A stretch of DNA of 34,610 nt, taken from NCBI GenBank assembly GCA_002471015.1, contig DKPB01000062.1, forward strand, positions 1 to 34,610, given 5' to 3'. Below, piece by piece: positions 1 through 8,475 of the stretch (position 1 is its first letter; each line of letters begins with the position of its first letter). The position numbers were made by a program, and so were the translations under genes. The DNA is from Stenotrophomonas sp. UBA7346 (GTDB taxonomy: Bacteria > Pseudomonadota > Gammaproteobacteria > Xanthomonadales > Xanthomonadaceae). The notes under the pieces were generated by a model. That model was not told the DNA's origin. It saw only the letters and a list, made by a program, of their open reading frames with translations, and ran no database searches.

Positions 1-300
1 ACCTATGTCGACGGCACCTTGTCCATCGGCAAGGCCGGCCTGACCATCACCGCCAACAACGGTGGCAAGACTTATGGGCAGATCGGTGGCCTCAATGGCT
101 TCAGCAGCAATGGCCTGGTCAACGGGGACAGCGTGTCCTCGATCGACCTGGGCAGCACAGGCTCCGGCGCCACTGCAAACGTCGGTGACTACACCATCAC
201 CGCCAGCAATGCCGATGGCACCGGCCTGTCCAACTACGACATCACCTATGTCGACGGCACCCTGAAGATCGGCAAGGCCGGGCTGACCATCACCGCCACC
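1..300 (+). repeat. In-frame tandem repeat, period 243 bp, inside the exoprotein gene
   Basis: The 18 bases at 1-18 recur exactly at 244-261, and similarity continues for about 50 bases afterwards with a few changes. The offset of 243 bp equals 81 codons, so the repeat keeps frame. A third, much diverged unit follows to about position 510. The array probably extends to the left of the window. Confidence 0.75.
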
Positions 301-699
301 GACACGTGGAAATGGATAGGACAGAGCCTGCCCCTGCATCGCTACACCGTGGACGGCCTGAAAAACGGCGATACCGTCGACAGCGTGCGTTTGCTCAGCG
401 TCGGTAGCGAGGCGTCAGCCCGGCCGGGCAGGTACGACATCTTCGCCAGCGATGCCATTGGCGCCCGCCTGGGCAACTACGACATCCACTACCAAGGCGG
501 TCAACTCGAGGTGGCCGGAACACCCGCCCAGGCTGCGGCACTGGCGGCACAGCTTGTCGCCGCCAACCTGCCGCACGCCCCTGCCCCGCGGCCGGGAGTC
601 GCCAGCCCGTTGATCTCGATCAGCGAGAGCGGGATAAGGAAGCCGACCATCTGCACCGATGCGGAACGGGGCAGCTGTCTGGGCATGCCGCCAGAGTGA
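1..699 (+). CDS. C-terminal end of a large repeat-containing surface exoprotein (MBG/YDG repeats), 5' truncated
   Basis: The reading frame is open from base 1, so this is only the end of a longer gene and its true start lies outside the window. The protein carries repeats of about 81 residues with the pattern IGKAGLTITA ... NGDSV ... GDYTITASNADG ... LSNYDITYVDGTL, which fits the MBG/YDG-type repeats found in filamentous-haemagglutinin-like adhesins and other very large exoproteins. The last repeat is degenerate, with YDIHYQGGQLEV in place of YDITYVDGTLKI. An Ala- and Pro-rich tail with two cysteines (CTDAERGSC) follows. Proteins of this kind are usually secreted by a two-partner (TpsB) pore and act in adhesion or biofilm formation, but no secretion domain is visible here because the N-terminus is missing. 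The family assignment is good; the function is inferred. Confidence 0.75.
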   Translation, partial: TYVDGTLSIGKAGLTITANNGGKTYGQIGGLNGFSSNGLVNGDSVSSIDLGSTGSGATANVGDYTITASNADGTGLSNYDITYVDGTLKIGKAGLTITATDTWKWIGQSLPLHRYTVDGLKNGDTVDSVRLLSVGSEASARPGRYDIFASDAIGARLGNYDIHYQGGQLEVAGTPAQAAALAAQLVAANLPHAPAPRPGVASPLISISESGIRKPTICTDAERGSCLGMPPE

Positions 700-715
700 C
701 GGACCCCGCGGAATG

Positions 716-748
716 AAAAAGGGCGCATCCAGCAGATGCGCCCTTTTT
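716..748 (+). terminator. Rho-independent terminator, probably bidirectional
   Basis: GGGCGCATC (721-729) pairs perfectly with GATGCGCCC (735-743) around a 5-base loop. Five A (716-720) precede the stem and five T (744-748) follow it, so it can act on both strands. It lies 17 bp after the stop of the exoprotein gene and 24 bp beyond the stop of the converging RcnB-like gene. Confidence 0.9.
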
Positions 749-771
749 CCTGCTACTCCGTCAGCCGGCGA

Positions 772-1227
772 TCAGTGATTGAACACGATGTCGGCAATGA
801 TGCCCGTAGCGATGGCGACCATCAGCATGTTGCCGCGGTCATCGCGGATCCAGCGGTGACCGTGTGGCGGGCGACGGACGTGGTAACGGTCATAGTCGTT
901 GACCACATAAACCGGGCCACCGTAGTAATTGCTGTAGCGATGGCCGCGCTGGAATCCATAAGGCTGGTATACAACCCGACGCGGCGGGGCGTAATAGCGA
1001 CGGTCATTGTGACGGGCGTCGCGATAGCCTTCACGGTAGCCGTTGGCGTAGTGGCGGCGGTCATCGCGGCGGTCATGGCCGCGACCCCGGTCATGGCCTC
1101 GACCGCGATCGTCCCAGCCGTGACGGCCCCGGTCATGGTCGCGGTCGCCGGCTGCAAAGGCGGGAGCCGTGGCGCCAAAGGCCAGCAGGGTGGTCATCGT
1201 GGCGACAACCAGGCGGTTCATCTTCAT
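772..1227 (-). CDS. RcnB-like small periplasmic protein
   Basis: The product is 151 residues long. It has a clear Sec signal peptide (MKMNRLVVATMTTLLAFG ... APAFAA) and a mature part rich in Arg, Asp, His and Tyr, with HDRGR/HDRRDDRR repeats followed by YRDARHNDRRYY and the C-terminal GHRWIRDDRGNMLMVAIATG segment typical of the RcnB family. E. coli RcnB is a periplasmic protein connected with nickel and cobalt homeostasis; most homologues have no proven role. The start at 1227 was chosen because the signal peptide begins there and a GAGGG Shine-Dalgarno (1234-1238) lies 6 nt upstream. The frame stays open about 30 codons further upstream, but that part does not look like protein. The gene is divergent from ettA. 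A metal role is family-based inference. Confidence 0.78.
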   Translation of the reverse strand: MKMNRLVVATMTTLLAFGATAPAFAAGDRDHDRGRHGWDDRGRGHDRGRGHDRRDDRRHYANGYREGYRDARHNDRRYYAPPRRVVYQPYGFQRGHRYSNYYGGPVYVVNDYDRYHVRRPPHGHRWIRDDRGNMLMVAIATGIIADIVFNH

Positions 1228-1297
1228 GGGTGGCCCTCGCAGGGTTGGGTGACGGTTTCCATCATGCTCACGGCGTCTGAACGAACTCCGGCTGGAA

Positions 1298-1308
1298 ACG
1301 GTTACCGT
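1298..1308. promoter_or_regulatory. Possible operator: 11-bp palindrome upstream of the RcnB-like gene
   Basis: ACGGTTACCGT is a perfect palindrome with one central base, 71 bp upstream of the RcnB-like start. The flanking GGAAACGGT resembles, in opposite orientation, a second site near 1252-1261 (ACGGTTTCC). Together they could bind a regulator. No specific factor is recognised. Confidence 0.25.
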
Positions 1309-1367
1309 CTTTCGCATTCACAAATCAGCAAGCCGCAGGCCCGGGTGGGCCCGGGCGGGCTTCCGGC

Positions 1368-1373
1368 TATAAT
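1368..1373 (+). promoter_or_regulatory. Candidate -10 element for ettA
   Basis: TATAAT, a perfect sigma-70 -10 hexamer, lies 69 bp upstream of the ettA start in a very GC-rich stretch. No good -35 hexamer is found 16-18 bp upstream, where the sequence is GTGGGC-like, so only the -10 supports the call. Confidence 0.5.
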
Positions 1374-1442
1374 GGCCTATTCCCTTTTGCCTTGGGCCCA
1401 GTCCAGCCCGGACCGGGCACGGGCGTGCGCTACGGAGACGTC

Positions 1443-3107
1443 ATGTCCTCGCAATACATCTACACCATGAACCGCGTCAGCAAGGTGGTCCCGCCCAAGC
1501 GGCAGATCATCAAGGACATCTCGCTGTCGTTCTTCCCGGGCGCCAAGATCGGCCTGTTGGGCCTGAACGGCGCCGGCAAGTCCACCGTGCTGAAGATCAT
1601 GGCCGGCGTGGACACCGATTTCGAGGGCGAGGCCCGCCCGCAGGCCGGCATCAAGGTCGGCTACCTGGAGCAGGAACCGCGCCTGGATCCGGCTCAGACC
1701 GTGCGTGAAGCAGTCGAGGAAGGCGTGGGCGAAGTGCTGCAGGCCCAGGCCGCGCTGGACAAGATCTACGACGCCTATGCCGAGGAAGGCGCCGACTTCG
1801 ATGCACTGGCCAAGGAACAGGAACGGCTGGAAGCCATCCTGGCCGCCGGCGATGCCCACACCCTGGAGAACCAGCTGGACGTGGCCGCCGATGCCCTGCG
1901 CCTGCCGCCGTGGGATGCGGTGATCGGCAACCTGTCCGGTGGTGAAAAGCGCCGCGTGGCCCTGTGCCGCCTGCTGCTGCAGAAGCCGGACATGCTGCTG
2001 CTCGACGAACCGACCAACCACCTGGACGCCGAGTCGGTGGAATGGCTGGAACAGTTCCTGGCGCGCTACACCGGCACCGTGGTGGCCGTCACCCATGATC
2101 GCTACTTCCTGGACAACGCCGCCGAGTGGATCCTGGAACTGGACCGCGGCCGCGGCATTCCGTGGAAGGGCAACTACACCGAATGGTTGATGCAGAAAGA
2201 CGAGCGCCTGAAGCAGGAAGACAACCAGGAAAAGGCCCGCCAGAAGGCGATCCAGAAGGAACTGGAGTGGTCGCGGCAGAACGCCAAGGGTGGCCGTACC
2301 AAGGGCAAGGCCCGTCTGGCCCGCCTGGAAGAACTGCAGAGCGTTGACTACCAGAAGCGCAACGAGACCAATGAAATCTTCATCCCGCCCGGCGAGCGCC
2401 TGGGCAACTCGGTGATGGAGTTCAAGAACGTCTCCAAGAAGTTCGGCGAGCGCCTGCTGATCGACAACCTGTCGATGATCATCCCGCCGGGTGCCATCGT
2501 CGGCATCATCGGCCCGAACGGTGCCGGTAAGTCGACCCTGTTCAAGATGATCACCGGCCAGGAAAAGCCGGATTCGGGCGAGATCGTGGTCGGCCCGACC
2601 GTCAAGCTGTCCTATGTCGACCAGAGCCGCGACGCGCTGACCGGCAACCACAACGTGTTCCAGGAAATCGCTGGCGGCCTGGACATCCTCAACATCAACG
2701 GTGTCGAGATCCAGTCCCGCGCCTATATCGGCCGCTTCAACTTCAAGGGCCAGGACCAGCAGAAGCTGGTGGGCTCGCTGTCCGGTGGTGAGCGTGGCCG
2801 CCTGCACATGGCCAAGACCCTGCTGCAGGGTGGCAACGTGCTGCTGCTCGACGAACCGTCCAACGACCTGGACATCGAAACCCTGCGTGCGCTGGAAGAT
2901 GCGTTGCTGGAGTTCCCGGGCAACACCTTCGTCATTTCGCATGACCGCTGGTTCCTGGATCGCATCGCCACGCACATCATCGCCTTCGAAGGTGACTCGC
3001 ACGTGGAGTTCTTCCAGGGCAATTACCGCGAGTACGAAGAGGACAAGAAGCGTCGCCTCGGCGACGATGCCGGTCCCAAGCGCCTGCGTTTCAAGGCACT
3101 GAAGTAA
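1443..3107 (+). CDS. ettA: EttA, ABC-F energy-dependent translational throttle protein
   Basis: The product is 554 residues, essentially the length of E. coli EttA (555). It has two ABC ATPase domains in tandem and no membrane segment. Domain 1 has Walker A GLNGAGKST, signature LSGGEKRR and Walker B LLLDEPTNHLD. Domain 2 has GPNGAGKST, LSGGERGR and LLLDEPSNDLD. The two are joined by a charged Arg/Lys-rich linker (about residues 240-310) typical of ABC-F proteins. EttA binds the ribosomal E site and gates entry into elongation according to the ATP/ADP ratio. The start at 1443 begins the conserved MSSQYIYTMNRVSK N-terminus and has GGAG (1434-1437) 5 nt upstream. The gene stands alone between its own -10 element and its own terminator. 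Ser replaces the usual Thr in the second DEPTN motif, a minor change. Confidence 0.95.
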   Translation: MSSQYIYTMNRVSKVVPPKRQIIKDISLSFFPGAKIGLLGLNGAGKSTVLKIMAGVDTDFEGEARPQAGIKVGYLEQEPRLDPAQTVREAVEEGVGEVLQAQAALDKIYDAYAEEGADFDALAKEQERLEAILAAGDAHTLENQLDVAADALRLPPWDAVIGNLSGGEKRRVALCRLLLQKPDMLLLDEPTNHLDAESVEWLEQFLARYTGTVVAVTHDRYFLDNAAEWILELDRGRGIPWKGNYTEWLMQKDERLKQEDNQEKARQKAIQKELEWSRQNAKGGRTKGKARLARLEELQSVDYQKRNETNEIFIPPGERLGNSVMEFKNVSKKFGERLLIDNLSMIIPPGAIVGIIGPNGAGKSTLFKMITGQEKPDSGEIVVGPTVKLSYVDQSRDALTGNHNVFQEIAGGLDILNINGVEIQSRAYIGRFNFKGQDQQKLVGSLSGGERGRLHMAKTLLQGGNVLLLDEPSNDLDIETLRALEDALLEFPGNTFVISHDRWFLDRIATHIIAFEGDSHVEFFQGNYREYEEDKKRRLGDDAGPKRLRFKALK

Positions 3108-3114
3108 TACCCGA

Positions 3115-3146
3115 CAGACGGCCGCCCAGTGCGGCCGTCTGCTTTT
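3115..3146 (+). terminator. Rho-independent terminator after ettA
   Basis: CAGACGGCCGC (3115-3125) pairs perfectly with GCGGCCGTCTG (3131-3141) around the loop CCAGT, followed by C and TTTT (3143-3146). It begins 8 bp after the ettA stop codon. Confidence 0.88.
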
Positions 3147-3180
3147 GCGGTGCCGCCAGAGTGCATGGCCGCCGCTTGAG

Positions 3181-3219
3181 CCCCTCTCCCGTTTACGGGA
3201 GAGGGGTTGGGGTGAGGGC
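3181..3219. repeat. Palindromic intergenic repeat, left arm
   Basis: CCCCTCTCCCGT (3181-3192) and ACGGGAGAGGGG (3195-3206) form a perfect 12-bp palindrome around TT, followed by TTGGGGTGAGGG. This module is widespread between genes in Xanthomonadaceae and often causes spurious reading frames ending in LTPTPLP or containing PHPNPSP-like text. It is a non-coding repeat, not a terminator, because no T-run follows. Confidence 0.75.
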
Positions 3220-3292
3220 AAGCTCTGCGCAAGAAACTGGCATCGCTTGTTTTTGTAAAAAAGCTAAAAGAGCTGAAGAGCGGGTGGAGCTC

Positions 3293-3363
3293 CCCCTCAT
3301 CCGCCCCTTCGGGGCATCCCCGCCTTCGCGGGGACAGGCTCTTCTCCCGCATGCGGGAGAAGG
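3293..3363. repeat. Palindromic intergenic repeat, right arm: three successive hairpins
   Basis: Three perfect stems follow each other: GCCCC/GGGGC (3303-3307 with 3311-3315), CCCCGC/GCGGGG (3318-3323 with 3328-3333) and CTTCTCCCGC/GCGGGAGAAG (3341-3350 with 3353-3362). Read on the minus strand, the element begins with CTTCTCCCGC and ends near GGATGAGGGG, so it is an inverted relative of the left arm at 3181-3219. The pair encloses about 75 bp of ordinary, AT-richer DNA. The arrangement suggests a composite mobile-type repeat (REP- or MITE-like). Confidence 0.65.
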
Positions 3364-3473
3364 GATGGCAACGTCCTGCTCGCCCACGCATCACAGGCAA
3401 GCGCAAAGCCCCGCTCTCGCCCCCCCTTTCCCACCCAGCGAGAGGCACAGCCTGCAATCCACGGAATTCCCCC

Positions 3474-4790
<1,317 letters not shown>

Positions 4791-4802
4791 TCGCAGCGGT
4801 GA

Positions 4803-4820
4803 GGGGGGCTCACGCCCCCC
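4803..4820. terminator. GC-rich hairpin between convergent genes
   Basis: GGGGGGC (4803-4809) pairs with GCCCCCC (4814-4820) around TCAC. It lies just after the permease stop and overlaps the stop codon of the opposing gene. It has no T-run, so it is at best a weak or factor-assisted terminator. Confidence 0.35.
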
Positions 4821-5595
4821 ACATCACCACCAGCGTTGCACCCAGCACCAGCACCGAGCTGATCACCGAGAACACGGCGAACGCCAGCAGCGTGCGCCAC
4901 AACGTGGACCACAACGGACGCGCGGCGAAGAAATGCATCAGTGACGCTGCGGCATAGATCATGCCCATCAAGCCCGCCAGCGACTGCACAAAGGGCAACC
5001 AGCGGTGCAGCGGAATCATCAGCAGCCAGATGACGAAGGTCTGCACCGTCAGCAGCGTGGTCACCACCAGCCATTCGGGGTAGTTCAACCGGCTGAAGCG
5101 GCGGAACACCAACCAGAACACCAGCGCCTCGATCGGCAGCAACATCAGCGTGAAAGCCGCGAAATGCCCACTCACCCACTCCCCTACCGCAGCCGAGGCC
5201 AGCATGAAGTGCTGCAGCTGCACGGGCACCGCCTGGTTCGTGGCAACGGCCTGGGAAGCGCCACCGTCCATCAGGCTTCCACCGCTGACCAGCTTGTTCA
5301 GCAACACCACGGCCGCCGACATCATCGTGATCAGCAACAGCGGCTTGACCTGGTTGCCGCGCCGCCCCTCGATGTAGTCGCGCAAAAGCCGGCCGGGTTG
5401 CAGCATCAGCAGCTTGAGCGAGTACAGGATGCCCCGGTCCATGTGCAGCACGCTGTGCTCCAGCTCATGGCCCAGGAAATGCCAATCGATGCGGTGCGCC
5501 GGTGTGGGCTGGCCACAGCCGGGGCAGTACTTCTGCGCAGGGTCGGCAACCCTGCGATCACAATTGATACAGATCTCGTCGGCGTGCATCCCCAT
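4810..5595 (-). CDS. DUF3667-family zinc-ribbon membrane protein
   Basis: The product is 261 residues. The N-terminus carries a zinc ribbon with two CxxC pairs (CINC about residues 9-12 and CPGCG about 24-28), followed by an amphipathic stretch (HRIDWHFLGHELEHSVLHMDRGILYS) and then four to five membrane segments, including KPLLLITMMSAAVVLLNKLV and LLAFAVFSVISSVLVLGATLVV. This order matches DUF3667 proteins, whose function is unknown. The start at 5595 has a GGGGGG-rich Shine-Dalgarno a few bases upstream; a second ATG two codons in (5589) is possible. It is a single gene, convergent with the permease and downstream of the fimbrial operon, with no evident link to either. Confidence 0.75.
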   Translation of the reverse strand: MGMHADEICINCDRRVADPAQKYCPGCGQPTPAHRIDWHFLGHELEHSVLHMDRGILYSLKLLMLQPGRLLRDYIEGRRGNQVKPLLLITMMSAAVVLLNKLVSGGSLMDGGASQAVATNQAVPVQLQHFMLASAAVGEWVSGHFAAFTLMLLPIEALVFWLVFRRFSRLNYPEWLVVTTLLTVQTFVIWLLMIPLHRWLPFVQSLAGLMGMIYAAASLMHFFAARPLWSTLWRTLLAFAVFSVISSVLVLGATLVVMWGA

Positions 5596-5700
5596 GCACA
5601 GCCCCCCTTTGATGGCAAGCCGGCATCATAGAACGCGGCCAAGCAGTTGCGCCACGAAGCGCGGCTTCCACCCGCAGGACTCATCTGTGTTGTCCACAAC

Positions 5701-5735
5701 CGGCACCCGGGCCATCGCACGATGGCGGGGTGCCG
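5701..5735 (-). terminator. Large hairpin after the fimbrial operon
   Basis: CGGCACCC (5701-5708) pairs with GGGTGCCG (5728-5735), and inside it CCATCG (5712-5717) pairs with CGATGG (5720-5725). It lies 20 bp beyond the stop of the last adhesin gene and is the only strong hairpin before the next gene. No T-run follows on the minus strand, so it may protect the 3' end or terminate with help from Rho. A small palindrome, GTTGTCCACAAC (5689-5700), lies directly beyond it. Confidence 0.4.
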
Positions 5736-5755
5736 CAACAACCTGAGGGGACCCG

Positions 5756-6787
5756 CTAGTTGTACTGGATGGTGAAGGTTGCCGCACCATCCGCCCTGCC
5801 CGGTGTCACCCTCCCTGCGCTCGTCTGTATGTAGCGGGCACGCAGGGGCAGGCTCAACGTACTGGCCCCCATCACTGTGCTGCCCAAGGCGATGTTCTCG
5901 GCAAAGCGCAGCGGGCTTTCGGCAGTACCCATGCGTCGCACCAGCTCGATTCCGATACCCGCAGCCATGTTGGCCACTGCAGTCAGCGGCAGTACGCCCG
6001 GCAGGTTGGAACTGTCCTGCAGTGCGTCCAGGCGAATGCCGATCAGGCTTTGGTACTGCGCGAGGTTGCCCCCCTGGCAATCCAGGCGGATATCGAAATC
6101 GCGGTTCACCGCCCGGCTGCCCACACCGGTGAATGCACTGGCAGGCACCGCGCCAAACGCGACCACGATGTTGCGGCTGCCTGCCTGCACGGCGCAGGTT
6201 GCACTGACCACCGTCGTGCCGGTGCCGCGGAACGTGGATACCAGCACCGGCTTGATCGGGCCATCGCCGTCAAGATAGTAGCTGGTGAAGCGTCCGCTCG
6301 GAGCGATCAGCCCGGAGCCGGTTGCCATGGCAGTCTTGATCAACTCCACCCGGAAGGTGCCACCGGCCAGACTCGCAGCATCCGTCGCACCCACCAGCAG
6401 GGTGTGCGGGTAATAGCTTTGCACCGTGCCCGAGTCGCGATAGACACGTATGCCGACACCGGCAACGTCAGTCGCATAAACATTGTTGAAACCCGGCACC
6501 GGCAACTGCTGCGCGGCATTGATGAACCGGCCAATGGCGCTGCCACCGCCCGCACAGCGACCAATCCGGTCACGCGGGTTGATGCCGACCACCAACTCCT
6601 TTATCACTCCGCCAACAGGCAGGCTGGGCAGAATGACCACCTGCGCCATGTCCATCTGTACGTCCTGAGGCACAAAGGCACCCGCATTCAACGTGCACGC
6701 GGCATGCGCCGCAGGCAGCAGTACCCACCCCACCATGCCCACCACTGGTGCCCGCCATGCACGGACACGCATCTGAATCGATGACAT
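5756..6787 (-). CDS. Two-domain fimbrial tip adhesin, second copy
   Basis: The product is 343 residues with a signal peptide (VGMVGWVLLPAAHA-ACTL). It has the two-domain layout of a fimbrial tip adhesin: an N-terminal putative receptor-binding half (about residues 30-190) and a C-terminal pilin half that starts near FRGTGTTVVSATC and ends in TFTIQYN, the strand used for donor-strand exchange with the chaperone and usher. The C-terminal half is closely similar to the neighbouring adhesin at 7441-8475 (ASAFTGVGSRAVNRDFDIRLDC against SGSFTGVGSVSPSRDFSIDLDC). The N-terminal half is far less similar, so the two may bind different receptors. The start at 6787 has CCTCC (6792-6796, GGAGG in the transcript) 4 nt upstream. 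A 653-bp gap separates it from the rest of the operon. Confidence 0.82.
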   Translation of the reverse strand: MSSIQMRVRAWRAPVVGMVGWVLLPAAHAACTLNAGAFVPQDVQMDMAQVVILPSLPVGGVIKELVVGINPRDRIGRCAGGGSAIGRFINAAQQLPVPGFNNVYATDVAGVGIRVYRDSGTVQSYYPHTLLVGATDAASLAGGTFRVELIKTAMATGSGLIAPSGRFTSYYLDGDGPIKPVLVSTFRGTGTTVVSATCAVQAGSRNIVVAFGAVPASAFTGVGSRAVNRDFDIRLDCQGGNLAQYQSLIGIRLDALQDSSNLPGVLPLTAVANMAAGIGIELVRRMGTAESPLRFAENIALGSTVMGASTLSLPLRARYIQTSAGRVTPGRADGAATFTIQYN

Positions 6788-7440
6788 ATTGCCTCCACCG
6801 TCGTGAAAGCCCGCAGCGCAGCCGCGATGCAGGCAGTTGATCAGCGATGCCGCAACGTCAAACGCAACGCCCCGGTCCACTGAGCTTTGCTGTTGATTAC
6901 AAACAAGCCTGCGCTGCCCCCGCTGTACACCCAGCGCGGCAGAACATGTTCAACAGGTATCACTTACGCATGCGCAGGCTGGCGCGAATGCAGCGGGCGC
7001 CCTGCATCATCTTTGGCAGCGGGCCAGATCTTCAGCGCGCAAAGCCTCAGCGCTGGCACCCTTTGCCGTCGCCGACTGCGCAGCAGCCGGCGCTTCTTGT
7101 CGCGGGGACCGCAGACATGTCAGGGGACGGGCGCACACTGCATCGGCAGAACTGAATCCATAGGCAAGCACCTCCATTTGCTGTCGGCAATACTCTAGCG
7201 CGATGGCTTTGCCAGCATCTTGGCGCTGCCGCCGCACCATACAACGTGCGCGTCAGCGACCGCACCAAAGCGAGACATGAAGAACGCATTGCATGCATTC
7301 CTTCGATGCAGATGCCTCGCAAACTGGCATGCTGCGAACGCCCTCCATGAAGCTATTACACACCCAAGCGCCCCGGAATATCCCTCGGCACAGTTGCGCC
7401 AGATGGTTGGCAATTACGCTGACCGGAAGAACAGATTTCT
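6788..7440. other. 653-bp gap between the two adhesin genes; no gene recognised
   Basis: Several short frames are open on both strands (for example 7047-7322 and 7195-7413, minus), but none has a ribosome binding site together with a protein-like or recognisable product. The sequence is somewhat less GC-biased at third positions than the genes around it. A TGTAAT hexamer on the minus strand near 6893-6898 could be a -10 for the downstream adhesin, but its -35 is poor. The stretch could be the remnant of a lost gene or a long leader; I cannot decide. Confidence 0.4.
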
Positions 7441-8475
7441 TCAGTTGTACTGGATCGTAAAGGTTGCAACGCCGTTGCCCTTGCCTGGCGTCACTTTGCC
7501 TGCCTGCGTCTGCATGTATCTTGCCCGCATTGGCAAGCTGAGGCGCCCTGCACTGACGGGAGCCGTCGCCAATACAATGTTCTCAGCGAAGCGCACCTGC
7601 GATTCTCCCGCCCCCTGTCGTTGCAGCAACTGGATACCGACGCCTTGAGCAGAATCGGCCCCTGCGGCCAATCGCAGCACCCCGGGCGCACCCGATACGT
7701 CCTGTGCTGCCTCCAGGCGCACACCTATCGTGGCTCCCACCTTGTCCAAGCTGCCACAGTCCAGATCTATGCTGAAGTCGCGTGAAGGCGAAACACTCCC
7801 CACACCGGTGAAGCTGCCGGAAGAAACCTTGCCCAGATCCACCGCGATATTGACACTACCTGCACTGGCTTTGCAGGTAGGGGGAACAATGCTGGTACCA
7901 GCACCACGAAAGCTGGCCGTCAGCACTGGCTTCCCCGGGCCATCACCATCGAGATACTGACGGGAGAACAAGCCTGCCGGCGCTACTTGGCCGGAACCCA
8001 CCACTTCCGCCGTTTTTATGAAAGTGATCTCAAGTGTGCCGTTTGGAATATAGAACTGGTTTTGCACGAACAAACCCACCGTCCCTGGGTAATACAAGGG
8101 GGTCATCAGGACCGGAACCATGTTGATGACAAGCGTTACGCCAACGCCAGGAACATCGGTCGCGAAAATCGGTGGAATGACGGCTTTCCTGGCTGGAAAA
8201 AATTCAATGGTGGTGAAGTTCGAAACGAACAATCCACATATGAATTGACTTGCCGGCTTCGGCGCAACCAGGAATGTGCGCTTTGCAATAACCCCATTGA
8301 CCGGCAGCCCGGGTGGAACCGAGATGGGCCCCATGCTCAGATCGATATCCTGTGCAACAAAGCTCGCAAGCGGGCTGATCCTGCAGGAAGCCAGCGCGGA
8401 CTGTGAAGCCGCACTGGCTGCGACAACCAGCAACAACCTGATCAGTACAGGTGCACAAATATGGATCAACGGCAT
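7441..8475 (-). CDS. Two-domain fimbrial tip adhesin, first copy
   Basis: The product is 344 residues with a signal peptide (VLIRLLLVVAASAASQSALA-SC). The N-terminal half (about residues 31-190) is the likely receptor-binding domain. The C-terminal half begins near FRGAGTSIVPPTC and ends TFTIQYN, the pilin-type strand needed for assembly. The start codon lies inside the end of the usher gene (10-bp overlap), with GGAG 5 nt upstream, so translation is probably coupled and the gene belongs to the fimbrial operon. It holds the position of the adhesin gene in the S. maltophilia smf-1 operon (pilin, chaperone, usher, adhesin). The family and tip location are well supported; the receptor is unknown. 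Confidence 0.85.
   Translation of the reverse strand: MPLIHICAPVLIRLLLVVAASAASQSALASCRISPLASFVAQDIDLSMGPISVPPGLPVNGVIAKRTFLVAPKPASQFICGLFVSNFTTIEFFPARKAVIPPIFATDVPGVGVTLVINMVPVLMTPLYYPGTVGLFVQNQFYIPNGTLEITFIKTAEVVGSGQVAPAGLFSRQYLDGDGPGKPVLTASFRGAGTSIVPPTCKASAGSVNIAVDLGKVSSGSFTGVGSVSPSRDFSIDLDCGSLDKVGATIGVRLEAAQDVSGAPGVLRLAAGADSAQGVGIQLLQRQGAGESQVRFAENIVLATAPVSAGRLSLPMRARYMQTQAGKVTPGKGNGVATFTIQYN

Noticed and set aside
1377..3221. Open frame of 614 codons on the minus strand
   Set aside because: It is the antisense shadow of ettA; its start lies inside the palindromic repeat (PSPQPLSRKRERG-like text).
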